Source of the DNA: Sinorhizobium fredii USDA 257
GTDB lineage: Bacteria; Pseudomonadota; Alphaproteobacteria; Rhizobiales; Rhizobiaceae
Length of the DNA: 64,000 nt
Direction of reading: 5' to 3'
Assembly (NCBI RefSeq): GCF_000265205.3
Contig: NC_018000.1
Coordinates: 2,852,001 to 2,916,000, forward strand
Part shown: piece after piece, positions 28,030 through 36,793 of the stretch
Layout of the letters: every line of letters begins with the position of its first letter
How positions within the stretch are numbered: position 1 is the stretch's first letter
The notes under the pieces: model-generated
The model's input: the letters and a program-made list of their open reading frames with translations, nothing else
Databases searched by the model: none
Told to the model about the DNA's origin: nothing
Translations under genes and position numbers: made by a program

Positions 28030-28684
28030 TCTCCTTGATCACATCGGCAAGGTGCGCCGTCCACCCGACGATGGCGCCCTGGGCGCGGATCATCGCGAGC
28101 GTCGCGGCCTTGAACTCCGGGAAATAGCTTTCCGTCGCTTCCTCGACGAGCAGGCACTCGTAGCCGCGGTCGTTCGCCTCGCGCATGGTCGTCTGCACGC
28201 AGACTTCCGTCGTGACACCGGCGAAGATGAGCTGGGCGATACGCCGCTCCTTGAGGATGTCGTCGAGCGGCGTCGCATGGAACGCGCCCTTGCCGGGCTT
28301 TTCGATAACCGTCTCGCCCACCACCGGCGCGAGTTCCGGCAGGATCGCGGTGCCCGGTTCGCCAGCAATCAGGATGCGCCCCATCGGCCCCTCGTCGCCG
28401 ATCCTCAAGCGAGGATTGCCGCGCTCGCGCTTGGCGCGCGGCAGATCGGAAAGGTCGGGCCGGTGACATTCCATGGTATGGATCACCGGCAGGCCGGCGG
28501 CGCGAAAGCGCTCGATCAATCGCTTGACGTCCGGCACGATCTTCATCAGCCGCGAGACGTCATTGCCGAGGCTGGCGCCGAAGCCGCCTTCCTCCGTGAA
28601 GTCACGCTGCATGTCGATGACGATGAGTGCGACGGCGTCGCGCCGGAGCCTGAACGGAAAAGGTTCTGCCTTGATCTGCGCCAT
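28016..28684 (-). CDS. second isochorismatase-like cysteine hydrolase of the biuret operon
   Basis: A 222-residue hydrolase with the isochorismatase fold. The catalytic triad is visible: Asp in [10 protein letters not shown] (about 24), Lys in [10 protein letters not shown] (about 129-132) and Cys in [12 protein letters not shown] (162). It resembles the biuret hydrolase encoded nearby in layout and in motifs (HRPDLSDLP against HRPDLADLP) but diverges elsewhere, including the lid region after the Asp. Known relatives act on biuret, triuret, ureidoacrylate and N-carbamoyl compounds. A neighbouring substrate of this pathway, such as triuret or a carboxybiuret, is plausible but not shown. It overlaps the ABC ATPase gene by one base. 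Confidence 0.75.
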   Translation of the reverse strand: MAQIKAEPFPFRLRRDAVALIVIDMQRDFTEEGGFGASLGNDVSRLMKIVPDVKRLIERFRAAGLPVIHTMECHRPDLSDLPRAKRERGNPRLRIGDEGPMGRILIAGEPGTAILPELAPVVGETVIEKPGKGAFHATPLDDILKERRIAQLIFAGVTTEVCVQTTMREANDRGYECLLVEEATESYFPEFKAATLAMIRAQGAIVGWTAHLADVIKEIAHA

Positions 28685-30231
28685 CAGTGGTGTCCCGCCA
28701 TGTGTGCGCCGATGACGGCGACGTCGGCCACGCGGATCGGCGTCTCGTAGACAAGCTTGCCATCCGACATGACGATGATCCGATCCGACATCTCCATGAG
28801 CTCGTCGAGATCCTCCGACATTAGGAGCACGGCGGCGCCGGCATTGCGCGCCTTCATGATACGGGCGCGGATTTCCGCGACCGCGGAGAAGTCGAGGCCG
28901 AAACAGGGGTTGGAGACGATCAGGAGATCGACGTCGCCCGACAGTTCGCGGGCGAGCACGGCGCGCTGCACATTCCCGCCCGAAAGCGCTGCGATCGGCG
29001 AGGCGGGGGAGGCGGTCTTCACCTTGAAATCGGAAATCAGCGCCGTCGCCCGCTTCCTCATGCCGCGCCCGTCGAGCCAGATCGCGTCGCTGCCGTCCTT
29101 GCGCATGTCGAAGGTCCGGAAGGCGAGATTTTCCGTCACCGTCATTTTCGGCGCGCAGGCATTGTTGAGCGGCTCTTCCGGGATGAAGCGAATGTTGTTC
29201 GCCCGGGCTTCGGGTCGCGTGGCGCTGTAGGGCTTGCCCTTGACCATGACGGCGCCGACTTCCGCCCGGCGCTGGCCGGCAAGCACCTCGGAGAGTTCCT
29301 TCTGGCCGTTACCGGAAATGCCGGCAATGCCGACGATCTCCCCGGCGCGAACGACAAGGTCCTCGATCTCAATGCTCTTCAGGCCGGTTCGGTCCGGAGC
29401 TCTGACCTGCTTGACGGCGAGCACGGGAGCGGCGTGCGGGGGAACGGGCAGGCGTGTGTCGAGCTCGGTAAGCTTGGCGTCGCCAATCATCATCGCTGCC
29501 ATGTCCGCGGTGGAGAGTTCGGAAACCTTGCCGGTGCCCGAAAGCCTGCCGCGCCGGAGCACGGAAACCGCATCGGCGAACTTCGTCACCTCGTGGAACT
29601 TGTGCGAAATCATCAGGACCGTCAGTTCGCCGCGCTCAGTCATGCCGCGCACGAGGCCGAGCATGTCGTCGGCCTCGGCCGGGGTGAGCACGGAGGTCGG
29701 CTCGTCGAGCACCAGGAAGCGGCGTCCGAGATAGAGCTGCTTGATGATCTCGAGCTTCTGCTTCTCGCCGGCTGCGAGTTCGCTCACTGGGCGGTCGAGC
29801 GCGATGTCGAAGGGCATCGTCTCCATGAAGGCGGAGAGCTTCTTCCGCTCCTTCGACCAGTTGATGATCGCGGGCACGCGCACGCGGCTGATGACCAGGT
29901 TTTCAGCGCCGGTCAGCGACGGCACCAGCGTAAAGTGCTGATAGACCATCCCGAGACCGTGAGCCGCGGCATCGCGCGGCGAAGCGATCGCCACTTCTCG
30001 GCCGTCGACCTGCAATTGCCCCAAGGTCGGGTGATAGAAGCCCATGATGCACTTGACGAGCGTCGACTTGCCGGCCCCGTTTTCGCCGAGAAGCGCATGG
30101 AAGGAGCCGGCCGGCACCTTGATAGACACATGATCGAGCGCGGTGAAGGAGCCGAAGCGCATCGTCATCCCAACGGTCTCGATGCCGACGGCGGGCATAG
30201 CCTTTGGGGCGTGGATTTCGCCGATGATCAT
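28684..30231 (-). CDS. BMP-type ABC transporter ATPase (two nucleotide-binding domains)
   Basis: A 515-residue tandem ATPase of the RbsA/YufO class. The first domain has Walker [12 protein letters not shown] (about 49-59), signature [11 protein letters not shown] and Walker [13 protein letters not shown]. The second has a degenerate Walker A-like [13 protein letters not shown] (about 295), signature [17 protein letters not shown] and [11 protein letters not shown]. One strong and one weak site is typical of this family. It energises the two permeases upstream. The ATG at 30231 overlaps the biuret hydrolase stop as ATGA; the frame is open further upstream, but that region codes for the hydrolase in another frame. 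Confidence 0.87.
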   Translation of the reverse strand: MIIGEIHAPKAMPAVGIETVGMTMRFGSFTALDHVSIKVPAGSFHALLGENGAGKSTLVKCIMGFYHPTLGQLQVDGREVAIASPRDAAAHGLGMVYQHFTLVPSLTGAENLVISRVRVPAIINWSKERKKLSAFMETMPFDIALDRPVSELAAGEKQKLEIIKQLYLGRRFLVLDEPTSVLTPAEADDMLGLVRGMTERGELTVLMISHKFHEVTKFADAVSVLRRGRLSGTGKVSELSTADMAAMMIGDAKLTELDTRLPVPPHAAPVLAVKQVRAPDRTGLKSIEIEDLVVRAGEIVGIAGISGNGQKELSEVLAGQRRAEVGAVMVKGKPYSATRPEARANNIRFIPEEPLNNACAPKMTVTENLAFRTFDMRKDGSDAIWLDGRGMRKRATALISDFKVKTASPASPIAALSGGNVQRAVLARELSGDVDLLIVSNPCFGLDFSAVAEIRARIMKARNAGAAVLLMSEDLDELMEMSDRIIVMSDGKLVYETPIRVADVAVIGAHMAGHH

Positions 30232-30944
30232 GGCAGTTGACCGACGAGTGTTGCGGAATTGGACACGGAGCCGAAGACGCCGCCCTGCATCTTCACCATC
30301 CTGATCGCGGCAAGATGGTTGCCGTAGTCGGTCGCCCCGCAGCAATCCTCGAGCAGCAGGCATTCGAAGCCGCGGTCGTTCGCCTCCCGCATCGTCGTGT
30401 GCACGCAGACATCGGTGGTGATGCCCGTCAGGATGATGTTCGCGATGCGCTTCTGATTGAGGATCAGTTCGAGGTCGGTGGCGCAGAAGGAGCCCTTGCC
30501 CGGCTTGTCGATGATCGTTTCGCCCTCGATCGGCTTCAGCTCGTCGATGATCTCCCATCCGGGTTCGCCGCGGACCAGGATGCGCCCGCACGGGCCGGCA
30601 TCGCCGATCCCTGCCTTGATCCGCTGCGAACGCCAGCGCTTGTTGGCAGGAAGGTCGGCCAGATCCGGTCGATGGCCCTCGCGCGTGTGGATGATGTGGT
30701 AGCCCTTGGCCCGCGTCGCCGCGAGCACCGTCTTGATCGGCTTGATCGGCGCGCGTACCAGCGAGAGGTCGTAGCCCATGTGGTCGACATAGCCGCCGGG
30801 ACCGCAGAAGTCCGTCTGCATGTCGATGACGATCAGCGCCGTGTTCTCCGGCCGGAGATCGCCGTTATAGGGCCACGGATAGGGATTGGCATCGATATGG
30901 CTGAGCTTCTGGCATGTGACCGGAAGGGAGGCGAGGCGGCTCAT
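30228..30944 (-). CDS. biuH: biuret amidohydrolase
   Basis: A 238-residue cysteine hydrolase with the isochorismatase fold, which converts biuret to allophanate and ammonia. The catalytic residues are in place: Asp41 in IVIDMQTDF, Lys147/150 in [10 protein letters not shown] and Cys180 in [12 protein letters not shown]. Long stretches such as [20 protein letters not shown] and [20 protein letters not shown] agree, as far as I recall, with the characterised Rhizobium leguminosarum BiuH. The N terminus [20 protein letters not shown] is also typical. Its product is the substrate of the allophanate hydrolase in the same operon. An AGGAG lies nine bases before the ATG. It sits between the permease and ATPase genes of the importer, which ties transport to degradation. 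Confidence 0.85.
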   Translation of the reverse strand: MSRLASLPVTCQKLSHIDANPYPWPYNGDLRPENTALIVIDMQTDFCGPGGYVDHMGYDLSLVRAPIKPIKTVLAATRAKGYHIIHTREGHRPDLADLPANKRWRSQRIKAGIGDAGPCGRILVRGEPGWEIIDELKPIEGETIIDKPGKGSFCATDLELILNQKRIANIILTGITTDVCVHTTMREANDRGFECLLLEDCCGATDYGNHLAAIRMVKMQGGVFGSVSNSATLVGQLP

Positions 30945-30956
30945 GAGGGGTCGCTC

Positions 30957-31883
30957 CTATTTGGTGATCGACAATGCGCCGGGCGCACCGGCGAGCGAGC
31001 GGGTGGGAGAGGATGTGGCGATCATGATCACGAGGGTGAGCATGTAGGGCGCTGCATAGAAGAGGTAGTACCCCTTTGTGACGCCGACCGATTGCAAGGC
31101 CGGCCCAAGCGCGCCCGCGCCGCCGAAGAGTAGCGCGGCGAGGAAGCATCCGATCGGGTTCCAGCGGGCGAAGATGACGAGCGCCACGGCCATGAGGCCC
31201 TGTCCGGACGAGATTCCCTCGTTCCATGAGCCCGGATAGTAGAGCGAAAGATAGGCACCGCCGATCGCGGCCAGCGCTCCGCCGGTGGCCGTTGCGAGCA
31301 GGCGCACCGTGTCAGGGTTCAGGCCCATGGCGCGGGCGGCGTCCGAGCTGTCACCGACGACGCGCAGGATGAGGCCGGTGCGGGTATTGCGGAAGGCCCA
31401 CCAGAGGAAGAGGGCAAGGGCCGCACCGATCAGGAATAGCGCGTTGATGTTGAGCGCGGCCTGGATCTGCGGCAGGTCCGACCAGCCGCCGAAAGGGATG
31501 GCAGGCAGCTTCGGCGCGGCGGGCTGGATGAAGGGTTTTCCGAGGAAGAAGGCGAGGCCGAGACCGAGCTGCATCATGGCGATACCGATGGCGATGTCGT
31601 TCACCTTCGGAAACTTGCAGATAAAGCCGTGGGTGAGGCCGAAACAGGCGCCCGCCGCCATCGCCGCTAGCACGCCGAGCCAGGGCGAGAGCGTAATGAC
31701 TGCGACGGCATAGGCGATCATTGCGCCGAAGACCAGCGTGCCTTCGAGACCGAGATTGATCCGACCGGAGCGTTCCGTGATCGCCTCACCGAGGCTCACG
31801 AAAATGAAGGGCGTGGAGACGCGGATCGCGCCGGCGAAGACCGCAAGGGGAACTCCCCAAATGCCGATACCGGTCCCGTCCAT
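30957..31883 (-). CDS. BMP-type ABC transporter permease (second)
   Basis: A 308-residue membrane protein of the BPD_transp_2 family with about eight to nine helices. Characteristic segments are VSLGEAITERSGRINLGLEG (about 27-46) and FARWNPIGCFLAALLFGGAG near 230. It pairs with the permease just upstream to form the channel of a purine/nucleoside-type (BMP-dependent) importer. The second of two adjacent ATGs (31883) is used because AAGGAG then lies six bases upstream; the first (31886) is too close. The gene overlaps the stop of the upstream permease. Confidence 0.85.
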   Translation of the reverse strand: MDGTGIGIWGVPLAVFAGAIRVSTPFIFVSLGEAITERSGRINLGLEGTLVFGAMIAYAVAVITLSPWLGVLAAMAAGACFGLTHGFICKFPKVNDIAIGIAMMQLGLGLAFFLGKPFIQPAAPKLPAIPFGGWSDLPQIQAALNINALFLIGAALALFLWWAFRNTRTGLILRVVGDSSDAARAMGLNPDTVRLLATATGGALAAIGGAYLSLYYPGSWNEGISSGQGLMAVALVIFARWNPIGCFLAALLFGGAGALGPALQSVGVTKGYYLFYAAPYMLTLVIMIATSSPTRSLAGAPGALSITK

Positions 31884-33013
31884 CATGCGCTCCTTTTCCA
31901 GAGGTCCGGATTGAAGATCCTGAAGCGACCGTAGAAGGTCTCGCAAAACAGGATCACGATGAAAAGCGTGCCCTGAAGGACGAGGACGGTCGCGTCCGGC
32001 AGGCCCATGCGGCGCTGGATCAGGCCGCCGGAGGCATCAATGCCGCCGAGCAGGATGGCGACGGGGATGATTGCCAGCGGATTGTGGCGCGCGAGGAATG
32101 CGACAAGGATGCCGGTGTAGCCGTAACCTGCGGCAAGCGAGCCGTTGGCGCTGCCCTGCACGGCGGCGACTTCGATCGTGCCGGCAAGACCGGCGAAGCA
32201 ACCGGCGAGCGCGGTGAAGCCGACGATCAGCTTGCCGACGGCAAGTCCCTGTATCTGCGCGGCGCGGACATTGCCGCCGGCAATGCGCGCGGCGAAGCCG
32301 AAACTCGTCGCCTCGATCAGGACCCAGGAAGCAATGCAGGCGACTATGCCGACGGCGAGGCCCCAATGCACGTCCATGCCGGGGATGCTGCCGAGCATGT
32401 AGTCCGGCGGCAGCGGCGCGGTCGAGGGCTTGTTGAGGCTGGCAGGATCGCGCAGCGGCCCCTCGATCAGATGGTTCATCAAGGCAATGGCGATGTAGGC
32501 GAGCAGCAGCGAGGCGATCGTCTCGTTGACACCGCGATTGTGCCTGAGCAGGCCGGTAAGCCCGATCCAGATTGCGCCGACGAGCATGCCGGCAAGCGCC
32601 ATGAAGAGCCAGACGAGCGGAGGGGGTGCGCCGCCGACGAGGGGCAGGGCGATCGCCGCTCCGGCAACGCCGCCGAGCACGACAGCGCCCTCCGCGCCGA
32701 TAACCACGAGGCCGAGCCTGGCTGGAAGAGCGACGCAGAGCGCGGTCAGGAGGAGCGGTGCGGCTCGGCTGAGTGAATTCTGGATCGAAAACCAGGTGCC
32801 GAAGCCGCCGGCGTACATGAGCTGAAAGAGCGCGATCGGCGACTTGCCGATCAGTGCGATGAACATCGAGAACAGCGCGAGTCCGATGAGGATGGCAAAG
32901 AGCGTAATCGTCAGCGGTTCCGCGCGCCGGGCCAGCCATTCGAGGAAGGGCCGCAAATTACCGGCCCGCCCGTCGAGTGTTGGCAGAGTGTGGGAGTTGG
33001 CCTCCAGGGTCAT
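31883..33013 (-). CDS. BMP-type ABC transporter permease (first)
   Basis: A 376-residue inner-membrane protein of the BPD_transp_2 family. A cytosolic N-terminal tail of about 30 residues precedes about ten helices. Family blocks include LGLVVIGAEGAVVLGGVAGA (about 100-119), RGVNETIASLLLAYIAIALM near 158 and GYGYTGILVAFLARHNPLAI near 298. It is the partner of the permease at 30957-31883. It lies 15 bases after the binding-protein gene. Substrate is not visible in the sequence; the operon context suggests biuret or a related ureide. Confidence 0.86.
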   Translation of the reverse strand: MTLEANSHTLPTLDGRAGNLRPFLEWLARRAEPLTITLFAILIGLALFSMFIALIGKSPIALFQLMYAGGFGTWFSIQNSLSRAAPLLLTALCVALPARLGLVVIGAEGAVVLGGVAGAAIALPLVGGAPPPLVWLFMALAGMLVGAIWIGLTGLLRHNRGVNETIASLLLAYIAIALMNHLIEGPLRDPASLNKPSTAPLPPDYMLGSIPGMDVHWGLAVGIVACIASWVLIEATSFGFAARIAGGNVRAAQIQGLAVGKLIVGFTALAGCFAGLAGTIEVAAVQGSANGSLAAGYGYTGILVAFLARHNPLAIIPVAILLGGIDASGGLIQRRMGLPDATVLVLQGTLFIVILFCETFYGRFRIFNPDLWKRSA

Positions 33014-33028
33014 GATGCCGACGCTCCC

Positions 33029-34174
33029 TCAAGCGGCCGAGCCGACGACGCCCTCAACCAGATAGGCCATGCTCTCGAGCTCGATGGCGTCCTCCGCGAA
33101 GGCCTGACCGTCGGTCACAACGACATTGCCTTTGTTGTCCCTGATGGGCCCTTTGAAGACCGAGAAGCCGGCGGTCATCATTTCCCCAAGCGTCGCCTCG
33201 AACTTCCTGCGTGCTTCCTCCGAGACCGCCGGGCCGAGCGGGCTCATCTTGACGAAGCCCTCCTTGAGTCCGCCGCGCACGAAGTTGCCGAGCTTTTCCC
33301 CGGCCTGGGCCTTCTTCACGAAGTCCGCGTAGACATTGCCCCATGCCCATTCGGCGCCGGTCAGATATTTTTCCGGAGCCAGCGGACCTTGGTTGGCGTG
33401 ATAGCCGCAGATGAATGCGCCCCGGCCCGCGGCCGTCTCGACCACGACCTTGGGGCTATCCACATGGCAAGTGACGACGTCCACGCCCTGGTCGATGAGC
33501 GCGTTGGTGGCTTCCGCCTCCTTGACGGCAAGCGACCACTCGCCGGTGAAGATGACCTGGCAGGTGATGGCCGGATCGACGGAGCGGGCGCCGAGCAGGA
33601 AGGAATTGATGTTCTGCAGCACCTGCGGAATGGGCTTGGCGGCGACGAAACCGATCTTCTTGCTCCTGGTCGCGTAGCCAGCAGCGATGCCGTTGAGATA
33701 CTGCCCCTGGCCGATATAGCCGAAATAGGATCCGGTGTTCGCCGGATGCTTGCCCTCCTGCCAGAGGCCGCCGCAATGGCGGAAATGGATGTCGGGATAT
33801 TTCTTGGACATTTCCAGCATGTGGGGATCGAAATAGCCGAAGGAGGTGGGGAAGAGCAGTGCCGCTCCGTCGAGGTTGATCATCGATTCCATCGTCTTTT
33901 GAACGTCGACGGTCTCGGGGACGTTCTCTTCCTCGACAACGGTAACGCCCGGCAGGGCCTTGATCGCGGTCGCGCCCTCCGCATGGGCCTGGTTGTAGCC
34001 ATAGTCGTCCTTGGGGCCGACATAAATGAAGCCGACGGTCAGTGCGCTCTGGGCGGCGGCGGGGGAAAAGACAAGGCCCGGCGCGAGGCTCGCCACGGCG
34101 GCACCCACGGCAGATGATTGGAGAAATGCGCGGCGGGATAGGGGACGGGAGGAGGCATGAAGGAGTTTGGTCAT
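33029..34174 (-). CDS. BMP family ABC substrate-binding protein
   Basis: A 381-residue periplasmic binding protein. The N terminus has a twin-arginine motif, SRRAFLQSSAVGAAVASLAP, so it is exported folded through the Tat system. The mature part starts near ALTVGFIYVGPKDDYGYNQA, the standard opening of the BMP/PnrA (Med) family, and contains FRHCGGLWQEGKHPANTGSY and GVDVVTCHVDSPKVV. Family members usually bind nucleosides; since the operon encodes biuret and allophanate hydrolases, this one may bind biuret or another ureide. ATG 34174 has AGGAG eight bases upstream; an upstream start at 34279 would place the signal too far in. Confidence 0.87.
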   Translation of the reverse strand: MTKLLHASSRPLSRRAFLQSSAVGAAVASLAPGLVFSPAAAQSALTVGFIYVGPKDDYGYNQAHAEGATAIKALPGVTVVEEENVPETVDVQKTMESMINLDGAALLFPTSFGYFDPHMLEMSKKYPDIHFRHCGGLWQEGKHPANTGSYFGYIGQGQYLNGIAAGYATRSKKIGFVAAKPIPQVLQNINSFLLGARSVDPAITCQVIFTGEWSLAVKEAEATNALIDQGVDVVTCHVDSPKVVVETAAGRGAFICGYHANQGPLAPEKYLTGAEWAWGNVYADFVKKAQAGEKLGNFVRGGLKEGFVKMSPLGPAVSEEARRKFEATLGEMMTAGFSVFKGPIRDNKGNVVVTDGQAFAEDAIELESMAYLVEGVVGSAA

Positions 34175-34302
34175 CGGAAATGCTCCTGAGTGGCGGAGGT
34201 CGGGTTCGAGATCGACGCAATAGGAAGTGCATGCAATGTGCGTGCCAAGATGTAAGTATCGGATATTATTGAGGTACACTATTCGTGAAGATGGCCATTG
34301 AC

Positions 34303-34320
34303 GAAACTGTATGCAGTTTC
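34303..34320. promoter_or_regulatory. candidate GntR operator 1 (GAAACTG-TATG-CAGTTTC)
   Basis: A perfect 7-bp inverted repeat with a 4-base spacer, 130 bases upstream of the binding-protein gene of the biuret operon. Its core CTGTATGCAG recurs at 34484-34493 next to the GntR gene. FCD-type GntR proteins commonly bind short palindromes of about this size. Confidence 0.6.
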
Positions 34321-34481
34321 CTCCAAGAGCATGATGGTTTTTTATGCGATGCTAACGAAATGAGCCAACCAGTATTATGTCTGGCCACGATTGGGGCAGA
34401 GCCAGGCTTGATAATCTGCGTAAATAGCAACAAATTTCAATTGATTGCGCTGGCAGTTTGACTTGTGAATCATGTGCGCGC

Positions 34482-34495
34482 ATCTGTATGCAGAT
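34482..34495. promoter_or_regulatory. candidate GntR operator 2 (ATCTG-TATG-CAGAT)
   Basis: A 5-bp perfect inverted repeat with the same TATG spacer as operator 1, so both share CTGTATGCAG. It lies about 20 bases before the preferred GTG start of the GntR regulator, suitable for autoregulation. Confidence 0.6.
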
Positions 34496-34515
34496 TACGT
34501 GATAATGAGTCGCGC

Positions 34516-35193
34516 GTGAAACAGCTAAGAAGACGAGAGATCATTCGAGCAGGTACGACCGTCGAGCAGATGGTACGGGCGATCGCCGACATGATCGTCA
34601 CCGGCAAGATGCAGCCCGGCGAAAAACTCGATGAATTCTCGCTCGCCGGCCGCTTCGAGGTTTCGCGTACTCCGGTGCGGGAAGCGCTGCGGCAACTCTG
34701 CGCCATGGGTCTTGTGGAGCGGCAACCCAATCGCAGCGCAGTGATCACAAATGTGACCGGTGGATATCTCGCCTCGATGTTCGAGGCGATGGCCGAACTT
34801 GAGAGGATCTGTGCCCGGCTTTCGGCCGAGCGTATGACGGTCGACGAGCGCCGCGCGCTGGAAAAGATGCACCGGGATTCCATGCGCCTGGTTCACGCGG
34901 CTGCAGACGAGGAATATGCGGCGCATAATGTCGACTTCCATACCAGGCTTTATCGGGGCGCGCACAACGACCACATCTTCGAACTGGTCACGCAGACCCG
35001 CGCTCGACTTGCGCCCTTCCGCCGGGCTCAATTCCGTCTGCCGGGGCGGCTCGCGAAGTCCTATCAGGAACATCAGAGCATCGTCACCGCAATCCTTCGT
35101 GCCGATGCCGAAGAGGCGGGCAAGGCCGCCTATTGGCACGTATCAAACGTCAGCGACGCAAGCACGGTCTTCGTGAGCCACAACACAGACTGA
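34516..35193 (+). CDS. GntR-family (FCD) transcriptional regulator
   Basis: About 225 residues. The N-terminal winged helix-turn-helix (about 20-85) contains LDEFSLAGRFEVSRTPVREA and the wing segment VERQPNRSAVITNV. The C-terminal all-helical FCD ligand domain has the expected metal-binding positions (HNVDFHTRLYRG and YQEHQSIVTAI). It is divergent from the biuret operon, and two CTGTATGCAG palindromes lie in the shared upstream region, so it probably controls that operon and itself, with a pathway compound as effector. The GTG at 34516 is preferred because an earlier GTG at 34465 would put operator 2 inside the coding region; no strong ribosome site marks either. It could also act on the plus-strand sugar operon 200 bases downstream. 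Confidence 0.82.
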   Translation: MKQLRRREIIRAGTTVEQMVRAIADMIVTGKMQPGEKLDEFSLAGRFEVSRTPVREALRQLCAMGLVERQPNRSAVITNVTGGYLASMFEAMAELERICARLSAERMTVDERRALEKMHRDSMRLVHAAADEEYAAHNVDFHTRLYRGAHNDHIFELVTQTRARLAPFRRAQFRLPGRLAKSYQEHQSIVTAILRADAEEAGKAAYWHVSNVSDASTVFVSHNTD

Positions 35194-35274
35194 CCGGGCG
35201 CGGCGGCACGCTCCTCCATCTGGACCTTCTCTCGTTGCACGTGCTGCGTTGCAGCGACGAATTGCACTTGAAGT

Positions 35275-35300
35275 GTTTAGTATAATGTATATCACTAAAC
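35275..35300. promoter_or_regulatory. inverted repeat in the promoter region of the sugar ABC operon
   Basis: GTTTAGT (35275-35281) and ACTAAAC (35294-35300) form a perfect 7-bp inverted repeat with a 12-base AT-rich spacer containing a TATAAT-like box. It lies about 95 bases upstream of the binding-protein gene. A regulator operator is likely, but the protein is not identified. Confidence 0.45.
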
Positions 35301-35395
35301 ATATTGCTCAACATGGGGAGTACGGCTTGGGCATGTGAGCAAGGGAGAATTTTCCGAGGCCGATGTCGGTCGGTTCTGTATCTGGGAGGAATACT

Positions 35396-36721
35396 ATGCG
35401 GAAGATGACGAAGGCCCTGATGGGCATGTCGTCGGCACTCTTGCTGTCGACGGCGATACCGGGAATGGCCAAGGCCGATGATTTGACGCTGTGCTGGGCA
35501 GCCTGGGATCCGGCGAATGCGCTGGTCGAGCTGTCCAAGGATTTTACCGCAGCGACCGGCACCACGATGAAGTTTGAGTTCGTGCCGTGGCCGAATTTCG
35601 CCGACCGCATTCTCAACGAGCTCAATTCGGGCGGCAAGCTCTGCGATCTCCTGATCGGCGACAGCCAGTGGCTCGGCGGCTCCGCCGAGAACGGTTACTA
35701 CGTCAAGCTCAACGATTTCTTCGACAAGGAAGGGATCAAGATGAGCGACTTCGCCGAAGCCGCGGTCAATGCCTACTCCACCTGGCCGAAGGGTACGCCG
35801 ACCTATTGGGCGTTGCCGGCCATGGGCGACGCCAACGGCTGGTTCTATCGCAAGGATTGGTTCGCCAAGCCCGAATTGCAGGCCGAGTTCAAAGGGAAGT
35901 ACGGTCGTGACCTCGGCCCGCCGCAGACCTGGAACGAACTGAAGCAGGTCGCCGAATTCTTCACCGGTCGCGAAATCGATGGCCAGAAGGTCTACGGCGC
36001 GGCGATCTTTACCGAACGTGCCTCCGAGGGCGTTACCATGGGCGCGACCTCGGCGCTCTATCCCTATGGCTTCAAATACGAGACGACACCGGGCAAATAC
36101 GATATGGACGGCGCCGTCAATTCGCCCGACTCCGTTGCCGGCCTCGAGGCCTACAAGGCGCTTTACAAGTGCTGCCAGCCGCCCGGCTATACCGACAGCT
36201 ACATGGGCGAGGGGCTCGATGCCTTCAAATCCGGCCAGGTGGCGATGGCGATGAACTGGTTCGCCTTCTTCCCCGGCCTTTACAAGGACGAGAAGGTCGG
36301 CGGCGACAAGATCGGCTTCTTCGTCAATCCCAAGCAGAAGGTCGCCGCCTCGACGCTCGGCGGGCAGGGGATGTCCGTCGTCGCCAATACCGACAACATG
36401 GACGGCGCGCTCGCCTACATCAAATGGTTCGCCCAGCCCGACGTCCAGAAGAAATGGTGGTCGCTCGGCGGCTACGCCGTGCACGACGCAGTCCTAAATG
36501 ATCCGTCCTTCAAGGCCAGCCAGCCTTTTGCGGCCGACTTCCTCGTCGCAATGAACCAGGTTCAGGACTTCTGGCAGGAGCCCTCCTACGCGATCCTGCT
36601 GCAGGCCATGCAGAAGCGCCTGCACGATTATGTCGTCGCCGACCAGGGCACCGCACAAGAGGCGCTCGATGCTCTCGTCAACGACTGGAAGGAAATCTTC
36701 GAGGACGAAGGCAAGCTCTAG
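35396..36721 (+). CDS. carbohydrate ABC transporter substrate-binding protein
   Basis: A 441-residue periplasmic binding protein of the CUT1 (MalE-like) family. A signal peptide runs from MRKMTKALMGMSSALLLSTA to about residue 27 (KADDLTLCW follows). Recognisable features are LSKDFTAATGTTMKFEFVPW (about 44-63) and the sugar-pocket segments LIGDSQWLGG and GLDAFKSGQVAMAMNWFAFF. ATG 35396 has GGGAGGA six bases upstream. It is the first gene of a long operon that includes dihydroxyacetone kinase components, so the ligand is probably a short ketose, a polyol or a compound yielding one. It is followed by a strong intercistronic hairpin. Confidence 0.87.
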   Translation: MRKMTKALMGMSSALLLSTAIPGMAKADDLTLCWAAWDPANALVELSKDFTAATGTTMKFEFVPWPNFADRILNELNSGGKLCDLLIGDSQWLGGSAENGYYVKLNDFFDKEGIKMSDFAEAAVNAYSTWPKGTPTYWALPAMGDANGWFYRKDWFAKPELQAEFKGKYGRDLGPPQTWNELKQVAEFFTGREIDGQKVYGAAIFTERASEGVTMGATSALYPYGFKYETTPGKYDMDGAVNSPDSVAGLEAYKALYKCCQPPGYTDSYMGEGLDAFKSGQVAMAMNWFAFFPGLYKDEKVGGDKIGFFVNPKQKVAASTLGGQGMSVVANTDNMDGALAYIKWFAQPDVQKKWWSLGGYAVHDAVLNDPSFKASQPFAADFLVAMNQVQDFWQEPSYAILLQAMQKRLHDYVVADQGTAQEALDALVNDWKEIFEDEGKL

Positions 36722-36735
36722 TCTTGCCTCAGGAA

Positions 36736-36763
36736 ACGGCCCGGCTGCGAAAGTCCGGGCCGT
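36736..36763 (+). other. intercistronic hairpin after the binding-protein gene
   Basis: ACGGCCCGG (36736-36744) and CCGGGCCGT (36755-36763) form a perfect 9-bp stem with a 10-base loop, 15 bases after the stop codon. There is no following U-run, so it is more likely an mRNA-stabilising structure than a terminator, a known way to keep binding-protein levels above permease levels. Confidence 0.6.
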
Positions 36764-36793
36764 CGGCCCCGAACCGATCCTCCTTGAATTCAG

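Noticed and set aside
34465..34515. Earlier GTG start for the GntR regulator
   Set aside because: It would place the second CTGTATGCAG palindrome inside the coding region and adds residues not typical of the family; not fully excluded.
35150..36484. A 444-codon minus-strand frame opposite the sugar-binding protein
   Set aside because: The plus-strand gene has a signal peptide, ribosome site and family motifs; the minus frame shows none.
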